Shown one piece after another: positions 17,409 through 26,320 of a DNA stretch of 64,000 nucleotides. The translations under genes were made by a program, and so were the position numbers. Origin of the DNA: Weissella halotolerans DSM 20190. Its GTDB lineage: Bacteria > Bacillota > Bacilli > Lactobacillales > Lactobacillaceae. The notes under the pieces were generated by a model. The model did no database searches. It saw only the letters and a program-made list of their open reading frames with translations, and was not told where the DNA came from. Location of the stretch: NCBI RefSeq assembly GCF_000420365.1, contig NZ_ATUU01000004.1:81577-145576 (forward strand). Reading direction: 5' to 3'. Each line of letters opens with the position of its first letter. Position 1 is the first letter of the stretch.

Positions 17409-18512
17409 ATGCAAAACAAAAGCACAAAGTATAACTTGTTAATGAGTGTATGTACGGCAATTGTCGTAATGACTGCCATTAATTCAATAGGTATAGCAAC
17501 AAATTTAGTTAGTTCAACTTTTTTTAATGTTATCCAGGCCAGTACAATAATAGTTGGGTACGGAATTGTCATATATGTTTCAAAGAAAATAAAAATTTCT
17601 AGTATCATGTTAATTGGGTTTGATATTATCTTAATAATATTAAACCACTCATTAGCCATGGTATCATTAGCTCTAATTGTGATGATGATTGAGGTTTTTA
17701 GTTATTCAAATGAATTGGATTATCGTAGGTTATTACGCATTTATTTTTCAATAGTACTTTCGCTATTTTTAGTAATTGTTATGATGTACTATCTTTTTAA
17801 CTTTAATAATCATGATTTTTCTATGTGGAGAAATGGGGCGATGATATATCGGAAAGCGTTGGGATTCTTACAGCCTAATGTTGCGTCTATGCTATGGATA
17901 AGTATCTTTTTTTCCTTTATAGGATTATTAAATGATCGACATGTTTTTATAAAACTAGTAGCATTTTTGATTCCCTCTTGGTTTTTATTTAACGAAACAC
18001 AATCACGAACATCAATGTATGTGTTAATTTTATTGGCGATGGCAGTTGTACTATTGAAAAATAGATTAGATTCTCAAGCACCATTCTTATTAAAAAAAGC
18101 TACTTTTTCAATGCCTATTATATTAACAACAATTTCATTAATCTTACTATTTTATCCTACAAACCGAGTCATTGATAGTCTTTTATCTGGTAGAATTACT
18201 CTCTACAAGACTTTCTACCAACAATATGGTATACATCTTATTGGTCAAAGTGCCTTAGAAGAAGCGATGTTGGACAATAGTTATCTGCAGGCTATCATGT
18301 CAAAGGGAATTCTCTTTTTTCTGGTGTTGTTATTTATCATAGTTGTCCTTTTAGGACATAAAAAGAGCTATACTTATAGGTCTTTGTTACTGTTCATGGG
18401 TTATTTTCTAATAAGTTTTACAGAGACATCATTGCAACACTTCGAGTTACTTTTACCCATAGTGCTAGTTAGTATGATTAAAGGTTCAGATAAAGAAGTG
18501 CATCTCAAATGA
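17409..18512 (+). CDS. wzy: Wzy-like exopolysaccharide polymerase
   Basis: A 367-residue protein with about ten membrane segments and one larger extracellular loop. That loop region (about residues 140-200) contains RKALGFLQPNVASM and NETQSRTSMYVL, which match motifs seen in O-antigen-ligase/Wzy-like polymerases of lactic acid bacteria. It would join repeat units on the outer face of the membrane. Sequence conservation in this family is low, so the call rests on topology, these motifs and its place among glycosyltransferases. It is the only polymerase candidate in either EPS segment. Confidence 0.75.
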   Translation: MQNKSTKYNLLMSVCTAIVVMTAINSIGIATNLVSSTFFNVIQASTIIVGYGIVIYVSKKIKISSIMLIGFDIILIILNHSLAMVSLALIVMMIEVFSYSNELDYRRLLRIYFSIVLSLFLVIVMMYYLFNFNNHDFSMWRNGAMIYRKALGFLQPNVASMLWISIFFSFIGLLNDRHVFIKLVAFLIPSWFLFNETQSRTSMYVLILLAMAVVLLKNRLDSQAPFLLKKATFSMPIILTTISLILLFYPTNRVIDSLLSGRITLYKTFYQQYGIHLIGQSALEEAMLDNSYLQAIMSKGILFFLVLLFIIVVLLGHKKSYTYRSLLLFMGYFLISFTETSLQHFELLLPIVLVSMIKGSDKEVHLK

Positions 18513-18537
18513 GCGAATCACTATCAAGGAGGGAATT

Positions 18538-19254
18538 ATGGACATACCTAATGTAATCCATTACTGTTGGTTTGGTAGAGGCGAGTTGCCTGACTCGGTT
18601 AAAGCCTGTATTGCCTCTTGGGAGAAGTTTTGCCCTGATTTTGAAATTAAGCAGTGGAACGAAGATAATTTTGATGTAAATGCTAGGGCGTATACAAAAG
18701 AAGCCTATAATGCAGGAAAATATGCTTTTGTCACTGATGTAGCTAGGCTGGCTATTATTAAAAATGAAGGGGGGGTTTATCTAGATACAGATGTAGAACT
18801 CATTAAGCCTTTGGATAATTTGTTGGCTTATTCTGCTTTTATGGGGATGGAAACTAAGGGACGGGTTAACACCGGATTAGGTTTTGGTGCAGTAAAAGAA
18901 CACCCATTTATAATAAAAAATCTGGCAGCATATGATAATCGACATTTCCTTTTGCCAAATGGAAAATTTGATGAAACATCATGCGTGACGATTACCACTA
19001 ATTTGCTAAATACGCAAGTGAACTTATCTGATCAGACAACACGAATGGACGATATGATAATTTTTGAACCAGCTGTTTTTTGCCCTTATGATTTAATGAG
19101 AGATACTTTGAAGATTACTGACAAAACGGTTGCAATACATCATTATGACGCAAGTTGGAAAGATGGGAAAGATAACTTAATTAGACTTAAAATGAAGTTA
19201 CGTCGCCTTTTAGGATCAAAATTCTATGATGCAATGAAGGCTGTAATTAAGTAA
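18538..19254 (+). CDS. GT32-family glycosyltransferase
   Basis: A 238-residue transferase of the GT32 (Och1/capsular) type. It begins with the family hallmark IPNVIHYCWFGRGELP and contains the nucleotide-sugar-binding FVTDVARLAIIKNEGGVYLDTDVEL, split over residues about 62-86, where DTD is the metal-binding DXD. A His-rich end (AIHHYDASWKD) is also typical. AAGGAGGGAATT gives a strong ribosome binding site. The sugar it transfers is unknown. Confidence 0.88.
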   Translation: MDIPNVIHYCWFGRGELPDSVKACIASWEKFCPDFEIKQWNEDNFDVNARAYTKEAYNAGKYAFVTDVARLAIIKNEGGVYLDTDVELIKPLDNLLAYSAFMGMETKGRVNTGLGFGAVKEHPFIIKNLAAYDNRHFLLPNGKFDETSCVTITTNLLNTQVNLSDQTTRMDDMIIFEPAVFCPYDLMRDTLKITDKTVAIHHYDASWKDGKDNLIRLKMKLRRLLGSKFYDAMKAVIK

Positions 19255-19272
19255 AGGGAAGTGTGATAGAAA

Positions 19273-20214
19273 ATGTCCCCATTGGTATCAGTAATAGTCC
19301 CCACCTACAATGTCGAAACCTATATTAGCGAATGCCTGGAATCTATATTAGACCAAACGGTAAAAGATATTGAGGTTATTATTGTAGATGATGGAAGCCA
19401 TGATAAAACCGTAGAAGTGGTGGCTGAGTTAGCAGAGCAACATTCAAACATTCAAGTAATTAAACAAAAAAATCAAGGGGTCTCGGTAGCTAGAAATACA
19501 GGGATGTCTGTCGCTAAAGGAAAGTATATTAGTTTTATCGACTCAGATGACAAGATACAGGTTGATTTTTTAAAAAATCTCTATCAAATTGCTGAGAAAG
19601 AACAAGCAGATATTGTGAGAGGGTCCTTTAGAGACTTCAGTGGCCAAATTCCTAAAGGCTGGGTAGCTGATTTTGATGTAGAGACAGGGCCCGGGCTAGT
19701 TGTATTAGAGCAATTTTGGTCGGCTAGTGTTTCCCCGGTAATTTGGTCTAGCTTGTTTAGGACAGAATTTTTAAAAAATAATCAACTACACTTTACTCCT
19801 CACATGCTAATGGAGGACGCTGAATTTATAGCTGAAGCGTACATGAAAGCAACAAAAGTGGCAACCTCATCTGATATTAATTACTTATATAGAGTTCGTT
19901 CAGGAAGCTTGGTGAATTCAAATAATTCGCAACTTATGTCCGAGTCAGCTGAAAAGATTATTTCAAAATTTATGTTAAAGTTGGAGCGAACCCAGAGCAA
20001 TATGGAACGATGGGTTACCATGCAATCAATCTATTGGTTTATGCGAGATTGGACGCGCGTCTTAGTACAAAGCGGTTTTCGGATTGATAGGGCAACTAGT
20101 CCTTTCGATAATGCGTTGGACGTAATTAAGCCGATATTAAAAAAACGTCCAGTTAAGGAACGGGTTAAATTCTTTATTAAAACGAATATCATAAAGCTAA
20201 GAAATAGCTATTAA
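19273..20214 (+). CDS. GT2-family glycosyltransferase (EPS segment 1)
   Basis: A 313-residue GT-A fold transferase. The N-terminal half has VSVIVPTYNVETYI, a VDDGSHD nucleotide site near residues 38-44, and the SFIDSDDKI DXD-type motif near 94-102. The C-terminal half is collinear with the GT2 gene at 25381 along its full length, including KGWVADF, VIWSSL, FTPHMLMEDAEF and FMRDWTRVL. It is the last gene of EPS segment 1, and an AT-rich gap of about 65 bases separates it from sseB. Confidence 0.9.
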   Translation: MSPLVSVIVPTYNVETYISECLESILDQTVKDIEVIIVDDGSHDKTVEVVAELAEQHSNIQVIKQKNQGVSVARNTGMSVAKGKYISFIDSDDKIQVDFLKNLYQIAEKEQADIVRGSFRDFSGQIPKGWVADFDVETGPGLVVLEQFWSASVSPVIWSSLFRTEFLKNNQLHFTPHMLMEDAEFIAEAYMKATKVATSSDINYLYRVRSGSLVNSNNSQLMSESAEKIISKFMLKLERTQSNMERWVTMQSIYWFMRDWTRVLVQSGFRIDRATSPFDNALDVIKPILKKRPVKERVKFFIKTNIIKLRNSY

Positions 20215-20280
20215 AAAAATTAATTTTTGAGTTATAAACCTAACTATATTCGATTCAACGGGGAAAAGGAGCACTGATTC

Positions 20281-21084
20281 ATGGTTGATCAAAAAGAGAA
20301 TGAGGAAAAGGACGAGATGTTACGCAATGACGATGTCTTGAACGCTCTTGCCGCTTTGCGTGAAGAACAAAATGATACCACTGAGCAAAATTTTACGGTG
20401 GCTTTGTTGAATGCACAATTAATTGCACCGGTTAATTTTACTGAAGAACCAACTGTAAGTGAGGAGGGCGAACTAGAAATGCCTGCCGGGGCTGAAATCA
20501 AATTAATTACATTTCAGACTGAAGATGATGAAACGGTCTTTCCAGCCTTTACTGATATGGATGCTTTTGGGGCGCAACCAATTGAATCAGAAGAAAAGGT
20601 CTATCCATGGGTGATGACTATCGAAGATTATCTTCCCTTTGTTCAAGGTGAGGAGGGTGAACAAGCGCAAATTGCTGGAATCGCTCTGAACCCCTTTACT
20701 AATGGGATGCCAATTACCCGTGATAACTTGGCCTATTTGGCGACCTTGATTAAAAATTATGATAATCAAGAAATTCAAATTACGGCCGCTGATGAAATTG
20801 CGCCAACGGCTCTGAAATATGAATTAATTGGATTAGCTGATGATCATCATGAAGCAATCGACCACATGTATTTATTGCGGTTGAACGGCCAAGAAGGTTC
20901 AGCTTATTTGCTGGTCGTAGATGGTCCGGATCGAACTAAAATCCAGGAGCTTCAACCTCAGTTTGAACAAATTTTTAAAGCTAATGCTGGTCAAGAAGGA
21001 GCAGCATTTAATTTGGCGATGAAAGAAGATTTAGCTGACCAACTGACTGACTTTCAAACCCTATATGATCGTGATATTCAATAA
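20281..21084 (+). CDS. SseB-family protein
   Basis: A 267-residue acidic soluble protein resembling the enhanced-serine-sensitivity (SseB) family. The N-terminal SseB domain (about residues 35-135) shows LITFQTEDDETVFPAFTDMDAF; the C-terminal domain (about 150-260) begins near NPFTNGMPITRDNLAYL. The biochemical role of the family is not established. An AAAGGAG site precedes the ATG. It is the first of three non-EPS genes that divide the EPS cluster. Confidence 0.75.
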   Translation: MVDQKENEEKDEMLRNDDVLNALAALREEQNDTTEQNFTVALLNAQLIAPVNFTEEPTVSEEGELEMPAGAEIKLITFQTEDDETVFPAFTDMDAFGAQPIESEEKVYPWVMTIEDYLPFVQGEEGEQAQIAGIALNPFTNGMPITRDNLAYLATLIKNYDNQEIQITAADEIAPTALKYELIGLADDHHEAIDHMYLLRLNGQEGSAYLLVVDGPDRTKIQELQPQFEQIFKANAGQEGAAFNLAMKEDLADQLTDFQTLYDRDIQ

Positions 21085-21088
21085 AGGT

Positions 21089-21119
21089 AAGGCCGCCTAG
21101 CATTGAGAGTGGCCTTTTT
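21089..21119 (+). terminator. Terminator after sseB-like gene
   Basis: AAGGCCGC pairs with GTGGCCTT (one G-U pair) and is followed by T4-A. Confidence 0.75.
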
Positions 21120-21133
21120 ATAAAGGAGCTTAT

Positions 21134-22126
21134 ATGGAAGACATAATCATAATTGGTGCGGGCCCTGTCGGCCTTTTTACTGGCTTTTATGCTGGATTAA
21201 GGCAACTTAAAACGACAATTCTTGAAAGTTTGCCAATTGTGGGTGGCCAAGTTGCGAGTCTTTATCCTAAAAAAACGATTTTAGATGTCGCTGGTTTTCC
21301 GGCTATCCAAGGACAAAATCTGGTCACCTGCTTGCAAGACCAATTAAATCAAGTGGGAAATCACTTAATGGTGGATACAAAGGTTATTGATATTAAAAAA
21401 ATTGACCAGGGCTTTGAGGTAATAACCAATCGTGGGACCTGGTCCACCAAGCGGATTATTATGGCTACTGGGGGTGGAGCCTTTCAACCACGGAAGCTGC
21501 CCTTGGATAATGTTAAGGAGCTGGAAAAGCAGGGCTTATTGTATGCAGTTAAGGATCCAGAAGCCTTTAGAAGGAAACGCGTATTGGTAGCCGGTGGTGG
21601 TGATTCAGCGCTAGACCAAGCCTTGTTACTAGAGCAGGCAGGGGCCGAGGTTTTTCTTACGCATCGGCGTCATCAGTTCAGGGCCTTAGAACAAACGGTT
21701 AGTAAAGTAGAGGCTAGTTCAGTGACACAGCTCATTCCCTATGTCATTACGGGAATTGTTGAAAATGCAGAAGCTGCCCTTGAGGTTCAATTACAGGAGT
21801 TTCGGGGCACAAAAGAGCGTACAATTGAAGTTGATAATGTGCTTGTCAGTTATGGTTTTCAAGCGGACCAAGATTTTACCACCTGGTCGGTCAAGCTTGA
21901 ACAAGCACGCCAGCATTTATTGGTTAATCAACAAATGATGACCACCGTACCCGGTATTTATGCTGTGGGTGATATTGCAGGTTATCTCGGGAAAGCAGAC
22001 TTAATCGCCACTGGCTTTGGGGAGGCGCCCACAGCGGTAAATGCGATTGTGGCAGATCTCTATCCTAAACAGGCCGTCCCAATCCATTCATCTAATTTAA
22101 CTCTAAATAATGGACAAATTCATTAG
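21134..22126 (+). CDS. Ferredoxin-NADP reductase, thioredoxin-reductase-like (YumC type)
   Basis: A 330-residue FAD/NADPH flavoprotein. The FAD-binding IIGAGPVGLFTGFYAG is at residues 6-21, then GGQVASLYPKKTILDVAGFP (about 38-57). An NADPH-site VAGGGDSALDQALLL lies near 153-167, and the FAD tail motif is GIYAVGDIAGY near 274-284. There is no CxxC redox pair, which separates it from thioredoxin reductase and fits the bacterial type-2 ferredoxin/flavodoxin-NADP reductases. The C-terminus carries the HSSNL region expected for this subfamily. Confidence 0.9.
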   Translation: MEDIIIIGAGPVGLFTGFYAGLRQLKTTILESLPIVGGQVASLYPKKTILDVAGFPAIQGQNLVTCLQDQLNQVGNHLMVDTKVIDIKKIDQGFEVITNRGTWSTKRIIMATGGGAFQPRKLPLDNVKELEKQGLLYAVKDPEAFRRKRVLVAGGGDSALDQALLLEQAGAEVFLTHRRHQFRALEQTVSKVEASSVTQLIPYVITGIVENAEAALEVQLQEFRGTKERTIEVDNVLVSYGFQADQDFTTWSVKLEQARQHLLVNQQMMTTVPGIYAVGDIAGYLGKADLIATGFGEAPTAVNAIVADLYPKQAVPIHSSNLTLNNGQIH

Positions 22127-22168
22127 GTTAGTTTGTGCAAATCATCACTGGTTGAACAAATGTGAATC

Positions 22169-22177
22169 TGGTATAAT
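22169..22177 (+). promoter_or_regulatory. Extended -10 promoter for gpmA
   Basis: TGG-TATAAT at 22169-22177. A TTGAAC at 22152 is only 14 bases upstream, so recognition is probably through the extended -10. Confidence 0.6.
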
Positions 22178-22215
22178 AGATAAGAACTTTATAAAGAAAA
22201 AGGGGTATCCGAGGA

Positions 22216-22932
22216 ATGGCAAAATTAGTTATGATTCGTCACGGACAAAGTGAATGGAATGCAAAGAACCTGTTTAATGGTTGGATTGATACAAAGTTGA
22301 GTCCCCTAGGAATTGAGCAAGCTAAAGAAGCTGGTCAATTGTTGAGTGAGACAGGTATTGAGTTTGATCACGCCTATACGTCAGTTTTGACCCGGGCGAT
22401 TGAGACCTTGGACTTTGTTTTGTTTGAGATTGGCCAAATGTGGATTCCAGAGTCAAAGTCTTGGCGGTTGAACGAACGTAACTACGGGGCTTTGCAAGGC
22501 TTGAATAAGGCCGATGCAGCCAAGAAGTGGGGCGATGAGCAAGTTCATCAATGGCGCCGTTCTTACGATGTGTTGCCACCATTAATGGATTCTTATGATG
22601 AAGAAGTGACTGTGGAAGGCGAGACGTATCCTTCATATGATCGTCGTTATGCTGATGTTCCTGAAGGTGAGCTACCATACGGTGAAAGCTTGAAGGTTAC
22701 CTTGGAACGTGTGTTGCCATATTGGAACGATGAAATTTCTAAGAAGCTTTTGGCAGGTGAGAACGTTTTGATTGCGGCGCACGGTAATTCATTGCGGGCT
22801 TTAGCTAAGCATATTGAAGGTATTTCAGATGATGACATCATGGGTCTGGAAATTGCCAATGGTCAGCCAATCGTCTACGACTTAGACGATGAGTTGAAGG
22901 TTGTTTCAAAGACGATTTTGACGAAAGACTAA
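22216..22932 (+). CDS. gpmA: 2,3-bisphosphoglycerate-dependent phosphoglycerate mutase
   Basis: A 238-residue glycolytic enzyme that interconverts 3- and 2-phosphoglycerate. The phosphohistidine motif MIRHGQSEWN is at residues 6-15, the second half-site LNERNYGALQGLNK near 90-103, and the catalytic AAHGNSLRAL near 190-199. Length is close to the usual 228-250. It has its own promoter and terminator and stands between the two EPS segments. Confidence 0.96.
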   Translation: MAKLVMIRHGQSEWNAKNLFNGWIDTKLSPLGIEQAKEAGQLLSETGIEFDHAYTSVLTRAIETLDFVLFEIGQMWIPESKSWRLNERNYGALQGLNKADAAKKWGDEQVHQWRRSYDVLPPLMDSYDEEVTVEGETYPSYDRRYADVPEGELPYGESLKVTLERVLPYWNDEISKKLLAGENVLIAAHGNSLRALAKHIEGISDDDIMGLEIANGQPIVYDLDDELKVVSKTILTKD

Positions 22933-22945
22933 AATAAAGTATATT

Positions 22946-22988
22946 AAAAAGGAGGCAGTCCTGGATATTGGGATTGCCCCCTTTTTTT
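22946..22988 (+). terminator. Terminator of gpmA
   Basis: AAAAAGGAGGCAGTCC pairs with GGGATTGCCCCCTTTTT with one mismatch and one G-U pair, then a T run. Confidence 0.88.
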
Positions 22989-23034
22989 ATTATATTTGTT
23001 ATATATTATTGAAGTATGTTTAATAAATATAGGT

Positions 23035-23064
23035 TTGTCAAGCTGGATTAGGCTGTGGTATAAT
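23035..23064 (+). promoter_or_regulatory. Promoter for the second EPS segment
   Basis: TTGTCA at 23035-23040, 18-base spacer and TATAAT at 23059-23064, preceded by TGG (extended -10). A leader of about 70 bases follows before the first gene. Confidence 0.68.
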
Positions 23065-23143
23065 TGTAATACTTATGTTTGTTTAAAGCTGGATTCGTTA
23101 AGTAGAGTCTGCTGAAAAAAATGAAGAAATGGGTATTTAACTT

Positions 23144-23959
23144 ATGGATAATGTGATTGATTTAAATCGACTATGGCTGATTTTAAAGAAAAATGCACTC
23201 TTGATGATTATACTAGGGATTGTTTTCGGAGCAATTGGATTCGGAATTTCAAAGTTTGTTATTCAACCTAAGTACAGCTCTTCTGTATCGCTCTTAGTAA
23301 ATCGGAAACAAGACGATAAGAACCCTGGTGCACAGTATGCCGATCAACAGGCCGATGTTCAGTTAATCAATACCTATAAAGATATCATTACGCAGCGCGT
23401 TACATTGAATGCAGTAGTCGACAAATTAACTAAGCCGCATAGGGAAAAAGTTGGGAAAAAGGATTATAAGTTAGTTCCTGCTAAGTATTCTCCTGAAGAA
23501 ATATCGAACGATAATCTTGCCAGCATGATTACGGTAGCGACGCAACAAAATTCTCAGGTTTTTTCTGTGTCAGTTAAAACAGCTAACCCTGAAATGTCAC
23601 GAGATATTGCGAATACCATTGCTGATGTATTTAAAGAAAAAATTGTAGAGATAATGAGTATCTCTAATGTGTCGGTTATTTCTAAAGCAGTCGCAGATCC
23701 AACACCGGTTTCACCAAATATACCATTAATTACTTTAGTGGGAGTATTGTTGGGGGTATTATCTGGATATGGTTGGGGCTTCATTCGTGAAGTTTCGGAC
23801 CGGACAGTTAAGGAGTTTACTTTTATTACTGATGAGTTAGGTTTGACCAATTTGGGAATTGTTAATTATATTCATAAAATGAAACCTGTTCATGAAGTAT
23901 TGGGTAATGTTAACCAGAATCTTAATTCTGAAGATACACGTTCTGGACGACGCATATAG
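23144..23959 (+). CDS. cpsC: Wzz/CpsC-like chain-length and kinase-modulator protein
   Basis: A 271-residue polysaccharide co-polymerase. Membrane helices near residues 18-38 and 184-205 flank an extracellular domain. The PVSPNIPLITLVGVLLGVLSG stretch before and in helix 2 is the proline-rich Wzz hallmark, and a cytoplasmic tail of about 65 residues follows, where the tyrosine kinase partner would dock. It controls chain length and activates the kinase encoded next. The ribosome binding site is weak (no full GGAGG before the ATG). Confidence 0.9.
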   Translation: MDNVIDLNRLWLILKKNALLMIILGIVFGAIGFGISKFVIQPKYSSSVSLLVNRKQDDKNPGAQYADQQADVQLINTYKDIITQRVTLNAVVDKLTKPHREKVGKKDYKLVPAKYSPEEISNDNLASMITVATQQNSQVFSVSVKTANPEMSRDIANTIADVFKEKIVEIMSISNVSVISKAVADPTPVSPNIPLITLVGVLLGVLSGYGWGFIREVSDRTVKEFTFITDELGLTNLGIVNYIHKMKPVHEVLGNVNQNLNSEDTRSGRRI

Positions 23960-23969
23960 GGGAGATAAA

Positions 23970-24695
23970 ATGACCTTTTTCAGTAAAAAAATCAAACAAG
24001 ATGATGAAACACAACGTAACGGGGCACGTTTAATTACTTTTACGGAGCCTAAAAACATCATTTCAGAACAATTTAGGACTGTTAAAACAAATATTGAATT
24101 TGCAGGGGCTGCTTTAGATAAATTGCAAGTGGTTATGTTTACGTCAGCTGAAATTTCAGATGGTAAGTCGACTGTGGCAGCTAATATTGCCATTACATGG
24201 GCACAAGCAGGGAAAAGTGTCTTGCTAGTTGATGCTGATTTAAGACGGCCCACTGCGCATTCGACTTTTGATATTCCTAATACACGCGGGTTAACAAGCA
24301 TTTTGGCAAGTGATATGCAGCCCAAAGATTTAGTGCGTGAAACATTTGTTCCAAACCTATCTGTTTTGCAAGCTGGTCCAGTCCCACCGAATCCGGCTGA
24401 ATTATTGGGATCCAAGCGAATGACTGCATTAGTAAATTGGATGCGCAATAATTACGATATGGTTGTGTTGGATGTTCCTCCCGTTATGGCAGTAACAGAT
24501 GCACAAGTCATGTTTAAGCTGGTTGATGGTATTGTTTTGGTTACTACTATTGGTAAAACCCTAAAGGCTAATTTAAAGCGGACGGTCGAAACTATTTCGT
24601 TAACTGATGCAAAGGTACTTGGGTGTGTTGAACGAGTTAAGGATAAGAGTAATGATGCCGGTTACGGTTATGGCTACGGTTATGGCTACGAATAA
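23970..24695 (+). CDS. cpsD: CpsD-like bacterial tyrosine kinase
   Basis: A 241-residue BY-kinase that autophosphorylates and regulates polysaccharide assembly with the CpsC-like protein. Walker A is SAEISDGKST (about residues 57-66), Walker A' VLLVDADLRRP (about 85-95) and Walker B MVVLDVPP (about 165-172). The C-terminus ends in alternating Gly-Tyr, giving five tyrosines in the last twelve residues, the likely phosphorylation cluster. An in-frame ATG exists upstream, but the ATG at 23970 follows GGGGAG and matches the family start. The tyrosine tail is encoded by short direct repeats. Confidence 0.93.
   Translation: MTFFSKKIKQDDETQRNGARLITFTEPKNIISEQFRTVKTNIEFAGAALDKLQVVMFTSAEISDGKSTVAANIAITWAQAGKSVLLVDADLRRPTAHSTFDIPNTRGLTSILASDMQPKDLVRETFVPNLSVLQAGPVPPNPAELLGSKRMTALVNWMRNNYDMVVLDVPPVMAVTDAQVMFKLVDGIVLVTTIGKTLKANLKRTVETISLTDAKVLGCVERVKDKSNDAGYGYGYGYGYE
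24656..24692 (+). repeat. In-frame 6/12-base repeats encoding the kinase tyrosine tail
   Basis: GGTTAC, GGTTAT, GGCTAC, GGTTAT, GGCTAC follow each other, so a 12-base unit (GGTTATGGCTAC) occurs twice in tandem after a variant half copy. All units are multiples of three bases. Confidence 0.7.
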
Positions 24696-24715
24696 TTCGT
24701 TGAGAAGGAATATAT

Positions 24716-25333
24716 ATGGTTAACGGGATATATAGGTTAATGAAACGGTTGGTAGATATTATTAGGAGTGCAGTAGCAATAGTTATATTCTCTCCGTTTT
24801 GTGTATACATTATCTATAAGATTAAAAATGAAGATGGTGGACCTATTTTATACAAACAAGAACGGATAGGTCTAAATGGACGCCCATTTATGATGTGGAA
24901 ATTTCGTTCTATGGTAGTTGGTGCGCACGCAATGAAGGATACGTTGCTAGACAAAAATGAATCGGATGGGCCGACTTTTAAAATAAAAGATGATCCACGG
25001 ATTACTGAAATTGGTCAATGGATTCGCAAACACTCTCTTGATGAAATCCCCCAATTTTTTAATATTGTAAAAGGTGATATGAGTTTAGTTGGTCCTAGAC
25101 CTGCTTTACCTGAGGAAGTGGCAGCCTATTCTAAGCGAGATCGTGCTCGGTTAAAGGTTATGCCGGGGTTAACGGGACTTTGGCAGGTAGGAGGACGAAG
25201 CAATTTGACCTACGAAGAAATGATAGATTTAGACTTACAGTATGTGAGGCATCAAGGTTTATTAATGGATATTAAAATTATGCTTCTAACAATTTGGCAG
25301 ATGTTTTATCCCAGAGATTCTGGAGCATATTAG
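24716..25333 (+). CDS. EPS-initiating phosphoglycosyl transferase (sugar transferase)
   Basis: A 205-residue monotopic phosphoglycosyl transferase that starts repeat-unit synthesis by moving a sugar-1-phosphate (commonly Glc or Gal) onto undecaprenyl phosphate. One hydrophobic re-entrant segment lies near residues 15-38, followed by GPILYKQERIGLNGRPFMMWKFRSM, split across about 42-66, which includes the catalytic Asp-Glu region, and KGDMSLVGPRP near 118-128. The end is GAY, typical of the family. It lacks the N-terminal membrane domain of WbaP/CpsE-length proteins, so it is the short form. It is the only such enzyme in either EPS segment. Confidence 0.92.
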   Translation: MVNGIYRLMKRLVDIIRSAVAIVIFSPFCVYIIYKIKNEDGGPILYKQERIGLNGRPFMMWKFRSMVVGAHAMKDTLLDKNESDGPTFKIKDDPRITEIGQWIRKHSLDEIPQFFNIVKGDMSLVGPRPALPEEVAAYSKRDRARLKVMPGLTGLWQVGGRSNLTYEEMIDLDLQYVRHQGLLMDIKIMLLTIWQMFYPRDSGAY

Positions 25334-25380
25334 TTGTTTCCATTAATCAAAATTTAGATATTTTTGAAGGTATAAAGAAT

Positions 25381-26319
25381 ATGAATCCAAAAATTTCAGT
25401 AGTAGTTCCAACGTATAACGTACGTTTGTATATAAGAGAATGTATTGAATCAATTTTAAATCAGAATTTCTCTGAGATAGAAATCATTATAGTGAATGAT
25501 GGTAGTACAGATGGTTCTATAGAAGAAATTAAAGATTTAATTTTAAATGATAATAGGATTAAGGTTATTAATCAAAAAAATCAGGGATTATCTGCTGCTA
25601 GGAATACAGGTATTTGCGTATCTAACGGAGATTATATAAGTTTTATCGATTCAGACGATAAAATTTCGCCCAATTTTTTAGGCAACCTTTATAATGTTGC
25701 AGAAAAAGAGAATGCTGACATTGTTAGAAGTTCCTTTTGTGATATAAATGGTAACTACCTGAAAGGCTGGGTTGCTGATTTTAAAGAAAAACCAGGGAAT
25801 GGATATGACATACTAGAAGAGTTTTTAGATATGAATGTTTCGTTTGTAGTATGGTCAAGTCTATATAAAACATCGTGGATAAAAAAAAATAAATTGCTAT
25901 TTACTCCAGGTATTCTACTTGAAGATTGTGATTTTACTGTAAGGGCTTATCTATTAGCGAATAGAATAGCAACAAGTGCAGAGAGGTTGTACTTTTACAG
26001 AGTTAGGCCGAATAGCATTTTAACTTCAAATGATGCACAAAAATTATCTAAGTCAGAAGCTGTTATTGTTTCTAAATTCATTAATATGTTGACAAAAACT
26101 AATAATGAATATGAAGCAAGATTATTAAAAAAAGCAATTTTTGCCTTTATGAGAGACTGGACTAGAGTACTTGCAAAGAATAACGTATGTTTGGCTAATG
26201 ATAGAGATGTATTTGATAAAGCTTTAAAAGTAATCAGTTCAGTGCCAGTTTCTTTTAAACAACGGTTAAAAATGTATTTTAAGGTTTTTCTTATTAAAAT
26301 AAAAAGTAGAAGGCAATAA
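25381..26319 (+). CDS. GT2-family glycosyltransferase (EPS segment 2)
   Basis: A 312-residue GT2 enzyme with ISVVVPTYNV at the start, VNDGSTD near 38-44 and SFIDSDDKI near 94-102. It is a full-length relative of the GT2 gene at 19273, sharing block order and motifs such as KGWVADF and FMRDWTRVL. I moved the start to ATG 25381 (GAAGG ten bases upstream), because the longer frame overlaps the phosphoglycosyl transferase and adds residues outside the family. The coding sequence is noticeably more AT-rich than the paralogue. The transferred sugar is unknown. Confidence 0.9.
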   Translation: MNPKISVVVPTYNVRLYIRECIESILNQNFSEIEIIIVNDGSTDGSIEEIKDLILNDNRIKVINQKNQGLSAARNTGICVSNGDYISFIDSDDKISPNFLGNLYNVAEKENADIVRSSFCDINGNYLKGWVADFKEKPGNGYDILEEFLDMNVSFVVWSSLYKTSWIKKNKLLFTPGILLEDCDFTVRAYLLANRIATSAERLYFYRVRPNSILTSNDAQKLSKSEAVIVSKFINMLTKTNNEYEARLLKKAIFAFMRDWTRVLAKNNVCLANDRDVFDKALKVISSVPVSFKQRLKMYFKVFLIKIKSRRQ

Positions 26320-26320
26320 C

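Noticed and set aside
23837..24448. 203-residue open frame antisense to the CpsC/CpsD-like genes
   Set aside because: It is the shadow of two well-defined EPS genes and encodes nothing recognisable.
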